NCBI GenBank assembly: GCA_905178155.1
Contig: CAJINV010000012.1
Span: forward strand, 1,740,492 to 1,804,491
Origin: Amoebophrya sp. A120
Taxonomy: Eukaryota > Sar > Dinophyceae > Syndiniales > Amoebophryaceae
Length of the DNA stretch: 64,000 bases
Direction: 5' to 3'
Part shown: positions 48,301 to 60,300 of the stretch, one piece after another
Position numbering within the stretch: the first letter of the stretch is position 1
Layout of the letters: each line of letters starts with the position of its first letter
Notes under the pieces: model-generated
The model's database searches: none
The model's input: only the letters and a program-made list of their open reading frames with translations
Told to the model about the DNA's origin: nothing
Program-made: the position numbers and the translations under genes

Positions 48301-51300
48301 ATAAATTCCACATCCTTCCAAAAATTCTTGTCCGCCGAACTAAACCCAGCCGACAAATCCTTCCGAAAATCCACGACCGTGAAGTTTTTCTGCCCGTTCA
48401 ACTATCAAGAGCAAATATGTCTGGGTCTGAAAACTTGTGATGCATGTCAGTGAACAGAATGTGCACTGTAATGCAGAGCCAAGCATGACAGATTTCTTCG
48501 TGGCTCTGTGTTGCGTATTCCACATGAGAAACATCGCTTTCGCATGACAGACAAGGGGAGGCCTTCCTGGCCACGCAGTACAGAGTTCAGAGTCATGCCA
48601 AACTAGCATGAGAAGTCTCGCAATCTTCCAGACCCAGACACATTTGCAACGCATATCAACAACGCCCGGACGATCGCGTTGGACTGTCTATCCGCAGGAT
48701 TGTACTTACTCGTCAAAATCGACGTGTCTTTCGGTACCGGAATCGTTAAAGTCGGCGTTGCGTCCACCGCGCAACTGGTGGTGACAACGGGAATTAACTC
48801 GGATTCATTTGTTGTCAAATTTGTTTGGTTTTGCAGAGTTGTGTTCTCGGTGCAGGTTGTGTAGTCTCTTGTGATATTCGGGGTTAGCTCCGCCACGTAG
48901 TTCACTGTGGTTGTGTTGTCACTTGCCGCCGCTTGGGACTCCGCTAGAAAAACCGCGTAGGTGACTGTGAAGGAAGGGGCTTTGGTGATAATCAGGCTGA
49001 TATTCCCTCCCACTTCCAACGGGTCCAAATCGTAATCCATAAAATGGGATTTCGACGTGTCCACACCCCCGGTTTCGTCGATCGGCTTCACGTAGGCTAT
49101 TGGTAGTTGCGTTTCGGAAAAAGTGTCTTCTGTTGTTGATGCTAACACCTTACTCGACTTCTCCAACTTCCCACTTGCGTACACCGCTAAGTAGTGCTTT
49201 TTCCCGGATAGTAATTCTGTCCTCTGAAACTCCTGCTTCAGCTCCGTTCCTATTGGTAAAACGAAGTAACTGTTGTCTGTCAAAGGGAGGCCAGTGGTCT
49301 CGTAGTTTGCTCTTTCGGATAACAGTTGCTTCGTGGTACACTGGTAGCCAGTGAAACCGGTTACAGGGTCGACAACCGCATTATTCCCAACGTTCGACCC
49401 GGTGATTGAGTAAGAATTTCTCTGCAAGAACTGGACCGCGACATTGTTCACCGTGAAACTGCTTCCCAACCCATCCAAATCATGGACAAAAGCGGAAGTT
49501 TGTGATGCGAAGTCAGAAACAGTCGCGGAGAAATCAGGAACAGCCACTGAAGCCGAAAAATTTCCACTACTCGCTATCAAGCCCGTCGCGGAATTCGGAG
49601 AGGTGCTGTTATCCTGAGTAAAAACGTACCCACGCCAGAGTTGTAATGCAGATTTGCAAAGACAGGAAGACTTGTAATGCGCATCCCCATGAGAGCCATT
49701 TCCCATCGTGTTTTGAAATTTGTGATGCTGTGAACAGGATGAGCAGATGAATCTGTAATGCGGCTGCACTTGCTAACGACCTGCACTACACTGCATAGCG
49801 CAACTTGTCATGCGTGACTCACAAAACTCCTAGGTTTGTGTTGCAAAATACCCATCCTGACTCTGGTGTGGGTACGTTTTTACTCAGGATAGCTGTAGTA
49901 GTGCGCGTAGTACTTCTCTGCGCCGTAATATCCAAGAAGAAAACATTGCAGGTGTAACTTTTTTGGAGGAACAGCATTACAAATTTGTCCGGCATGACAG
50001 CAAAAACCTGTCATGCGCAGATAGTATGTGAAAACGCCCTTAAATGGACCCTACGATGCATGCCAAGCATGACAGACGTAATCATCTTGCATGCTGCGCA
50101 TCACAAATTTACACTAACAACGCTTTTTTCCTGGATACGTAAAGGTTGCTGTTCGTAGTTTTCGCCGGAGGTGTTTTCTGTTGCGCAGAAGTGAGCGCAA
50201 GGTTGTAGTTGGTCGCGACAGAATAGCTGGAGTAGAACTCTGTGTTGTTCAAAATCTGCCTGTATTCTGCCCCAAACACCGGCTCTAAATAGATCAAGTA
50301 GTTTTTCAAATCGACCAAACCGCTATTCGCACACGCTTTCAGCTGAATGGTCTGCTCCGTCGGGAAAACCTTGGAAAAAACCGCGGATTTTGTCCCTCCG
50401 AAATACGCCGCGCCGTTGTTTTGGGAAACTATTGGGCCTCTTTTACTCACATCCAGAAACCAGTTCTCGGATAGCAGCCACGGGCAGTCGATTTGCGTTT
50501 GGTACTTGATTCCCGACTGGAGTTGTGAAGACGCCACGATTATCACATGCAAATGTGCCTGGGTCCGGAAGATTGCAGGACTTGTCATGCAGGTTTAACA
50601 TGATCCATGAGGTCTAGAATGCAGGACCAAGCGTCACAGATTCTGTGGGATCTACGCCATGTTGCCTATCCTGCACGAGAAACTCCCTCCGAACTTGGTC
50701 ATAGCATGACAAGCTGCAAGCACCCTTCCAGACCCAGGCATATTTGCAGTTGATAGCGGTGTTTGAAACTGGACTGTCGTAGTAGGAGAGAAATTGCAAG
50801 TAAACCCGCACTGCTTTGACATTCCCGTAGTTCCCGATTGATAAGCTCGCTCTCAAACTGTTCATGGAAATTGTTTTGTCGTCCGCAAAGCCCTTGACAA
50901 ACACAATGGATTTGCTCGCAAAGGAGTTCAACGCCTGGAGATTTTCAAAACTGCCGTACACCGACGTCCTGTCTGCGAAGATTGGTACGTCCGCGGTCGC
51001 GGCCGCAACGGTCGTGTACAAGTCTATCGCGACGAAGGCCGGCCGCACGTCGCCGACGGCAGTGACGTCTTTCGCCTGGAAAATGTTGAGATTTTCCTTC
51101 TGGTAGTACACCAAATCAAAAACCGGGCTAAGGCCTGAACTGCTGTTCGTGTACCCCTCCAATTTCTTCTTCCCGGCGATGATTGCGTAGTAGTCGTGTT
51201 TGGATAAACCATATCACAAGAAAAAACTGCTTCACTGTGATGACTTTGCAAGACCTGCGTCACAAGTTTGCTACACATGACACTGAAAATTTGTCACGCG

Positions 51301-54300
51301 CGCTTCCCAAGGGAAGACACGCTTGCAAATGCAATGCCTTGCAGGTGTAGCAAGACAAATAATTCTGTCTGCCATTTTGTGCATCACAAGTTCACAGTGA
51401 AACACTTTTTTCGTACGATAAACCATTCTGCGATTGGAGGCTGTTTGGATAGAAGGAGTTGAAGACACAGTCCTCCGACACCGCGTAGATTTTGTAGTGG
51501 TAATCCGATACGTAGTAATCCCTGTCGGCGACGTTCGAAGTCAAGCCGGATGCGGTGGTATGCTCTGCAAGAGTATCGCACTCGTAGTAATTGCAGTCAT
51601 GCATTACAAATCATTATCTGAAGGCAAATCCGCATTACAAAGTTTATTTTTCATGCTGAGGAAATTTGTCATGCGATTTCTACTAGCGCGATGCTTTTGC
51701 ATTTCATAGGTGGTATCGTCCAACAAATCGGCGTGGTTCTGGCACACATTCTGGTCCGAGTTTTTTGCACAGCAGACTTCCAGATTTGCGGACCCACGCT
51801 TCAGGTCCCCGTTCTCCACGCTTGCGGTGGTTGCGTAGTTGAAGCCGTTGTTCACATTGAACTGATTTTTCACGTTGTTCCCGCCCTCATCCTGATAAGC
51901 ATTTGACCCCCCGTCGGGTAAGATTGATGATAATCCGGGAAAGAGCAGTCTGTTGCTCTTTATCGGACAGGACCCCCGCGATTCCTTCCACTCGATAAAT
52001 CCGCCGACGGAATCTGTAAACAGATCCAAATCGAAGAAATCGAGCTCCAGAGACGCGAATCGGTCGGTGACTGGGGTGGAAAAATCAGACGTGGTTAGAG
52101 AAGTGGAAATCCGCTGCGAGCCGAAGGAATTCACCGCGACGATTCGCAAAAACCGGGTGGAAGCGCCCGTGTTCGCGACTCTTTTTGTAGTTGAACTTGT
52201 CATGATGTCGATTGTGGTGTTCAGATTGCTGAAATGCAAATCCTCCAATACCCCCAAATCGTGGTCCGTGTTTTTCGTGATCGAGCCGAGGAAAGTGTTA
52301 TCCGGAATGGGGAAGACAAAATTCGTGACTTCCGCCACGGGATCTTCACTTGCGGTAGAAACTACACTTCCGCCGAGCTTTTTGGTTGAACACCGCTCGC
52401 TCATTGCCAAATTCGATCCGCTTTCGGCGTAAATACCATCGAGACCACCACTTGCTGCTGCTGCAGAAGATGTATGAGCTGCAAAAGTATCGCACTCGTA
52501 TAAATGCATTACAAATTTTCTCAGCATGAGAAATACAATTTGCAATGTGGATTTACTTTAAGAAAGAGATTTGTAATGCGTGACTGCAATACAAGTACGA
52601 TACTTTAACTTTTGCACAGGATAAGATGAAACCCGATTCACACACGGCGACAAACTGCTGTAGCTTAAGCTAGTGGACGCCGTTATAGGAGTGTCAGGAT
52701 TGAAATCGAAAAAGTTGTAATGCATAAAACCGATACCAGTTGGAAGACCAACGACCAAGCGGCGCATGACAAATTTCGGCACTGTCTAAATCCAGTTTGT
52801 CATGCTGTTTAGGCACAGAAGGCTGCTTTTGTCATACTTACTACTTCAGCAACTCTATGATCTCAAAGCCCAAACAGGGTTACAGTTGGCCTCTCTTGCA
52901 ATCCCTGCAAGACAGTCACTTCGGGCCTTGCGTTTTGTGCATGGGAAACTCTTTCAACAACTTTGACGATTTCGATCCTGACGCTCCCATAGTCGTAATC
53001 CCGACGCTGTGCTCGGCACTGGTCGCTTTGCCCACAAACCAGACGTTGGAAGTGTAGAAGGTTGTGTTGTAGCCGTTTGCTGCAGTAACGTCGTCGAGGG
53101 AATGCGGATAAACATCGAAGTCCTGGTTCTCGGCGATCCCATCGACCAAATAGATCAAATACTCGACGGCATGGTAAGGAAAAATCCCCCCTCTCCGTAT
53201 TGAAAGCGCATCTTTCTAAGCAAAAACTTGCGATGCAGATTTGTGGCCACAAATCGGGTCTGTCGTGCAAGAAGGCACGCTCAGAGTGCCCGCCACGTTA
53301 TGCATGCGATTTGTAACGCTGTAAGACGTCCAGGGTAGCCGTCTACCATGCTAGGCGCCTACACCACAAGGTCCCAGCTTAGGCCAAGGACCTGCGTGCA
53401 TTCCTCTACTGCAACACAAATCATAATATGATTTGTGTTCCCAAATCCAGCATCAGAAATTTCGTTTTGATATGGGGGGGGATTTTTCGTTTTGATAGAC
53501 GGCGTGGTCTCCTGCTGCTGTTGGAGGCTTCATCGCCGAAAAGGTCAAATTCCCCGCGATCTGGTCCACATCCGGGTCGTAATCGACAAACTCCTGAACA
53601 TCAAACGCCTGCCCGTTGAAATTCAATAAAGTCGCAAACCCTGTCGGAAACGCGGTTTCCGTGTACATTGTGTTGGTATTCGAATCGAACGTGGAAGAAT
53701 AGACCGCAATGTACATCTCCCCCGGCGGGAAATTTGTGTCTTTCGATATCGCTTTCGTGACCTGCTGGACGAAACTGGCGCTGTTTGTCGTGGATAAAAA
53801 CTCAAAATCCGTGAAAATTTGATTCGCCCCGACCGGCCCGATTTTTGTCGTGCAAACGTAGCTCGGATGGTTGTAGTTCCGCAAACAATCCTCCGAAACG
53901 ACGTAGACGGAGTGAAAAACCCGGGTCTGTGCCGGGAAAAAATCAGAAGACGAACTAACTGCGGTGCAAGCAGAACTTTGCGAACAGCAAATCTCGTTCC
54001 CAGCCCCCCCAGTAGTGTTCCCCCCCGGATGAAGCGGCACATCACCGGACAGTCTGCCAGAACTGATCCCTCGGGGGCAGGTCGCTGCACCTAAACTAAA
54101 ATCTATACTGCCCCCGATCTCGTCCAAATCGACGTCTTTGTCGGTAAAATTCCCGATGGCCAACGAAACAAACGAGTCCTTCACTTCCACATTGGAAACC
54201 GTGACATTGGTCAACTGCTGTCTCTATCAAATGCAAATATGTAGTCTGGGTCTGGAAGAGTGCAGACTTCTCATGCATGTTTTCTATGCCCCATGAGGTT

Positions 54301-57300
54301 TGGAATGCCGGATCTAGAAGCATGACAGGGTCTGCGACGTCTCTATCATGCCTATCCTGCAAGACAGACTGTCTCTAAACTTGTTCAAAAGTGAACAGCT
54401 TTTGGTAGTCATGCAACGCAAATTCTTGTACGATCCAGACTTAGCATGACAAGTTCGCGTCCTCCCAGACTCAGACATAATTGCAATGCATAGTCTTCCG
54501 TAGTCCGTGACCGCGAGGATTCGTAACTGCCGGTAGGACTTACCGCTCGCTTGGTCTACAGAGTTCGCAAAAGAGGAGGAAACGAGGACCGTGTTGTCCG
54601 GAATCTGTAAGGTATATGAAAGCCTCAGGTTGGAAATCCTCAAAGTGGAAATTACTATCTATTATATTCATGCGAAAATATTGGCTAGAGAGGGTAAACG
54701 AGAGGTGGCCGGGAGGTCAAAAAGAGGTCAAAAAGAGGTCGACAGAGGTGGGGAGGTGGCGCGGGAGGTAGTTCGGGAGGGTGGCCGAGAGGTGGCGCGA
54801 GTATAGCCCGCCGAAGGGGTCGCACTTTGGGGCCGCTAAGCGGCACGGAGGTGGCCGAGAGGTAAAAAAGAGGGCGCGCGAGAGGTGGGCAGAGGTGCCG
54901 AGAGGTTGCGCGAATAAGGGCGAACCTCTCGCGCACCCTCTGGGCCACCTCTCGGCCACCTCTGTCGACCTCTACCGGCGAGTATAGCCGGATTATTAGC
55001 AACACCTCTCGGAGAAGGTGAAAAAGAGGGTCTGCGAGAGGGGTGCAAAAACTCGAATCCGCCCGGCACGCGGCCAATTTTGCTTGGGCCTTTTCATCGC
55101 GCAGGCCCGCACCCTTTCGCGCCACCCTCCCGCGCTACCCTCTCGCGCCACCCTTTCGCGCCACCCTCTCGCGCCACCCTCTCGCGCCAGCGATTTCCGC
55201 CGAGAAGCAAATAGGGCGGGGGCGGGTGGGTGATCAAAAAAGGGCATTGCGGCCCCCGTTCTGTTTCCTTCGGCATCTATGTCGGAGCGGCTTCTCTTCG
55301 CCCCCAAGCTTCGCTGCAGCTGCTCCCTGCGCATAGCGCCTGAAGGCGCGGGAAGCGCGCAGGAGGCCCAGCGGGTTGAGATGGCGCAAACCGGCGCCAG
55401 TATTTCCTTCGAACTATCACGCCATGCGCAAAGCTCTGGCGCTGTGGCGCGATCCGCAAATAGTCCTGCCCCGCCACAACAGCCGCTCGCCCCGGCGTCA
55501 GCCGGGGCATGGCTGGTAATTTGTAATGCAAAAAAACGACTCCAGTTGAAGCGCCATTTGTAGTCGGCGCATGACAAATTTCCCGGGCACTCAAAGCGTG
55601 TCTGTCATGCTAGTTAGGCAAAGGGGTGCCCTTCTGTCGTGCTAATCAGCACTCCAATTCTTAACCCGTAGCAGGACAATAGTCGGCTTCCCTTGCATCC
55701 TCTGCAATACAGTCTTTTATGCGTCGCATTTCATGCATCACAAATTATTTCCACGTTGAGGATTTCCATTCTGAGGCTTTCATAAGGTAAACGTTAAGTT
55801 CGTCTGCCCATCACTGTTCATGCTGGTCTATGCAATGCAAAAGCATCGTACTACTATGACTTGCATTACAAATTAGCTCAGCATTACAAATTCAATTTGT
55901 AATGCTAATTTACTTTGAGAAAGAGATTTGTCATGCATAACTGCAATTACTACGAATACGATACTTTTGCACAGGATATGGTCACAGCAGGAGTCAAGCT
56001 GGAAAAAGAACCGACGTACCAGGCGTTCTTCGAGTACGTTGTGTCGGTCTTGTAGTAGCTACTTGCGTCGGTCAAGTTCGCCGGGTAGTCATCTACAAAT
56101 TCTGTCTGCGACACAACATTTGCGCTCGCAGACCCGCCATCCACCGCGATCGCGGTATTGGAAGCTAAGCCTCCAGAAGTCTCCAACTTGTACCGTTTCG
56201 CCGTCGTGTCGTACCAGAGACCGGGGTACTGGTTCGGTAATAAGTAGTTCGGACAAGAAGAACTGCTAGCGCAGCTGGCGTAAGAGAATTTCCCAGTTAC
56301 ACTCGTGTCGTAGTTCGGATCCACGAGATACACAAAATACCCGACCTCCACATTATCCTGCCGGCCCGGCATATCCAAGAAAAAAACTGTGTTAGTGTAA
56401 CTTTCCTTGGCTGACAGCATCACAAATTTGCTCTACATGACAGCGAAAACCTGTCATGCGTGGCTTGTAAGGGAAAACACACTTGAAAAGAGGACTTATG
56501 GTTGTCTGGCATGACAGGTGTAACTCTGTTGCATGTTCTGCATCACAAAGTTACACTTACACAGTTTTTTTCTTCCATACGGCACGGTGAAATTCACCGA
56601 GCCCGCAAACTGCCCCACATCCGGGTCGAAATCACCAGTGACAGCCACATTGCTGCCGGACATGCTTGAGTCTGTGTGGATTATAACGTTGTCTTCGTTT
56701 TTCACCTTTACGTACGCTATTGGCGTCGCTGTTTCCGCGAAGGTGGTTAGAGCGCCGTTGATGGTCGTGGTCATCTTTGTGTACACTGCAAGGTAGTTTT
56801 CCGCGGCGAAACTGTAGCTGTTCAATGGGAGCAAGATCTCCTGCAAAACTGTTGCATCGCTGGTGAAAGTATTGAATGTTGTATCAAATGCAAAAGTGTC
56901 TGGGTCTGGAAGATTCTGAGACTTGTCATGCAGTTTTTCCAAGCTCCGCCAAGTCTCGAATGCAGGGCCTAGCATCACAAGTTCTGCAGACCCTAGGTGA
57001 TGCCTATTCTGCATGAGAAATGCCCCCTCGGCATGGCTAGAAATGGGGACCTTTTGCAAGTCATGCAACGCAGATTTTTCTATGATCCGCAACACGCATC
57101 ACAAGTTCGCATCCTTCCAGACCCAGACATTTTTACATTTGATACGTTGTGATGTCTTGCAACATGGCGTTCTTCGTTGTGCAAGGGGACAGCGGCGATT
57201 GGATACAGTCCGCGGACACTTCGTAAAAAGCGAAGGTCAAGTATGCAGGAAAAAACACGACCCATCCGCATCCAATTTGTCATGCAAAACACCCATGCAC

Positions 57301-60300
57301 TCCAGTGTTTGTGATGCAAAAAAAGGATGGGGATGGGTGTTTTTTCTTGGATATCAAGGAGTCAGAATCCGCGGAATTTTCGGCGATGGTCACTATCAAA
57401 TGTAAAAACGTCTGGGTCTGGAAACTTGTGATGCAAGCCCGTGAACAGTAAGTGTTCTGTAATGCACCGCCAAGCATGACAAGTTTTTTCGTGCTCTTGT
57501 GCTGCGTATTTCGCATGAGAAACTGCGCTTTTGCATGACAGGCAAGAGAGCCTCTTGGTGGCCACGCAATACAGAGTGCGGAGTCATGCCAGACTAGCAT
57601 GACAAATCTTGCAATCTTCCAGACCCGGACATTTTTACAATGCATAGTCACTGGCGTGGTGCAATACAGATTTGCGGTAAACGGGTCGCAACAAAGCGAG
57701 AACCCCTGGCTCCCGGAGTTCAGGTTTGTCGTCTGATGATGTGAAGGTTTTTTTTATACAGGAAATTTTTGATGCCATGATGCACAAACACCAACGAGAT
57801 CATACAGTTCTTACAGACACTACAACTTTCGTCAGTCGCGAAAACGAATACGATACAGTGACACCATAAATATGTAAGTTGTTACGAAAAACATCATGAA
57901 TATCTTCATACCGTCGTCTCATTCATCGGGCAGCTTCTGGGCGCGCTGTGCACGCTGTATCGAATGCAAACATATCTGGGTCTGGAAATAAAGTGGAATT
58001 TGTGTTGCATGTCTAGCATTTCTGAAAAATTAAAATGACCTGTGTTGCGTAGGCAGCAATGGTGTTGCTTTTTTGTCATGCAAAGACGCAGTTTGCCATG
58101 CTTGCTGCGCATCAGACGGCGTTAGGTGAACTTGTCATGCTTCGCTGCACTTGAAAGCACCAGACTCATCCACGCTCTAGCATCACAAGCTTCCAGACCC
58201 AGATCGATATTTGCAACCCATACGCTGACCGGGCCGCCAATCTTGTCTCCATCCACGTCGTAGTCGGTGAAGTTTTTCTATCCTGATAAAAAACGTCCCC
58301 ACCCCGTACTTGTAATGCAAATCTGCATGCTGAAAATGTTTCTCATGTGGAGCCCCATGAGAAAACACCTGCTAGTTGTGTTTGGCTATTTGTCATAGTC
58401 ATACTCCAGTCAGCATGATATGCTGGATCTGTAACACTGCTAAACTAGCTAAACAGGACTACTACACTGCGAGGCCATATGATTTGTTATGCGCACCAGC
58501 CAAAGCTTGTTGATTTGTCTAGCAGATTTCATCCCATCTTGACTACAGGGCGAAGACATTTATTTTACACAGGATATCTTCAGTCCGAGCGACATGAGCC
58601 GATCGGTGGCGAAATAACCGTATGCAAGAAAAAAACTGCGTAAGTGTAAACCTGGATATGCAGAACATGCAACAGATTTACGCCTGTCATGCCAGACAGC
58701 CATGAAGCCCTCTTCTCATGTGTGTTTTTCCTTACAAGCCACGCATGACAGGTTCTGCTCTGTCATGTAGAGCAAATTTGTCATGCTGTCACCCAAAGAT
58801 AGTTACACTAACACAGTTTTTTAATTTGGATAACCCACTCGGCGTAATCACTATCGGTTTCCCGTACACCTTATCCTGTGCAAAAGTATCGTGCTCGTAT
58901 TGCAGTCATGCATTACAAATCTTCTTCTTAAGGCGAATCCCCATGACAAATTTCATTTCTCATGCTAAGGAAATTTGTAATGCATTTATAGGACGAGTAC
59001 GATACTTTTGCAGTTCATACACCTCAATCTCACACAGCGATAACTTCTTCCCGACCGTAGATACCTGAACGGTTATCTTCGTTCCGACCAAATTGCAGTC
59101 GCGACTCACCTGCACGCCGTCAGTATTCGCGTCGTAGGAGCTTGATGAACTTGATGTTCCGCTGCAACTTGTCCCGTCGACAAACAGCTCGAATCCGTTC
59201 AAATCGGTTTTTATCAAATGCAAAAGTGTCTAGGTCTGGAAGAATGCAGGTTTGTCATGCATGTCTGGCATGCCTCGAGCATCTGTGTTGCATAGGCACG
59301 AAAAAGCCCTCGTACCTGTCCTGCAAAAACGCAGTTTGCCATGCGCAATACGTAAGTAAGACATGGGCATGGCAGCCAAAAAAAATATCATGCATAGCTG
59401 CGTATTGCAGTGCGTCTATCATTCACTTTTAGCATTACAAGTTTCCAGACCCAGACGTATTTGATGCAATCCATAGTTTTCAAGCTGTCGTTTCTGTTCG
59501 TCAACCGCACAGCAGAAACGTTGAACGGTAATTGCAATTGCAGATTCAGTTGCTGCGGGCTCGTCGAATCCGCAACGGGGTCAGTTTCGCTGCAATATCC
59601 AGAGAAAAAAGTGTGTAAGTGTAACTTTCTTTGAGGAACAGCATCACAAATTTGCTCTACATGACAGAGAAAACCTGTCATGCGTGGCTTGTAAGGCAAA
59701 ACACACATGAAAACAAGGCTTCATGGCTGTCTGGCATGACAGGTGCAACTCTGTTGCATGTTCTGCAACACAAATTTGCACTTACACAGGTGTTTTCTTG
59801 CATATGCAACTTGGCAAAATCAGTCCAGGGCTGCTGTCGTTGTACGTGGCAAGGTTGTACTCCAAATCGTCTTGAAAGTTCGTGTTTCCATCCACCGCGA
59901 GCTCCGCATCGTTCCGCTGGTCGCCGTTGGCAAAAGTGGACGTCTGGCTGACGATTGCAACGCCACCGGAGGATAAATCCAGCCAGGAGAAACCTGTGTT
60001 CCACTCCGCAGAAAATTTCTCCGGTAGGTACCTGACCGAGCAGATCGCGGGTAGCCTCGTATTGCATATCAATGCGAAAAATCTCCCCTCCCCGTATTGA
60101 AGCGGAGATTTCTGTTGCTGGATTTGTGTACACAGATCAGCTCGGTCTTGCAGTGAGGCACTGCAGCCGAAGCCTAAACCTGCGCGGGGGTGTTTTGCGG
60201 TAGGAGCTTAGCATAGCAGAGGCCTGCCATGTAGGCGCAACAGCATCACAAATCGCCTGCGTAAGTCGGCGGATTATTTGAATTTGCCCTCTTGCAAGAA

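Larger units (their letters stand above)
27000..58278 (-). other. Tandem DLD/IGG repeats (about 20)
   Basis: A recurring core of Phe-x-Asp-x-Asp-x-Asp, then a few residues, then (E/Q)-(I/V)-(G/A)-G-x-(L/V/I). Examples, N to C: FTDYDVDGDKIGGPV (58250), FDPDVGQFAGSVNF (56620), FTDKDVDLDEIGGSI (54120), FVDYDPDVDQIAGNL (53580), FFDLDLFTDSVGGFI (52010), FMDYDLDPLEVGGNI (49030), FIDLDFDKNEIGGYL (47150), FEDLDLDQREIGGQL (45320), FLDHDLDQTEIAGFL (42280), VDTDPDFNEISGFL (38440), YFDDLDLDLGEIAGV (34260), FTDTDIDENEMDGQV (33500), FKDLNPNYGYISGLL (32250), FEDFDLRKDFIAGDV (30830), FLDEDPDLHEVGGKL (27070). Each is followed by a stretch ending in a hydrophobic (Y/L)xVYA-like strand. The acidic core could bind calcium; I know similar repeats from dinoflagellate proteins but not their function. 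Confidence 0.8.
58838..60066 (-). other. Fucolectin-type (F5/8-like) galactose-binding domain
   Basis: Assembled from exons separated by introners. It reads AELAVDGNTNFQDD, AVRLTNRNDS, FELFVDGTSC, CNLVGTKITVQV and LSLCEIEVY, the order of conserved segments in the eel-fucolectin/tachylectin-4 family. A fucose-binding role is plausible; I did not verify the His-Arg-Arg ligand residues. Confidence 0.78.

Noticed and set aside
57242..57353. Short simple stem-loop of no significance
   Set aside because: It has TAT...ATA ends, inverted repeats and a perfect TCAAG duplication, and the frame needs its removal, so I list it as a small introner instead.
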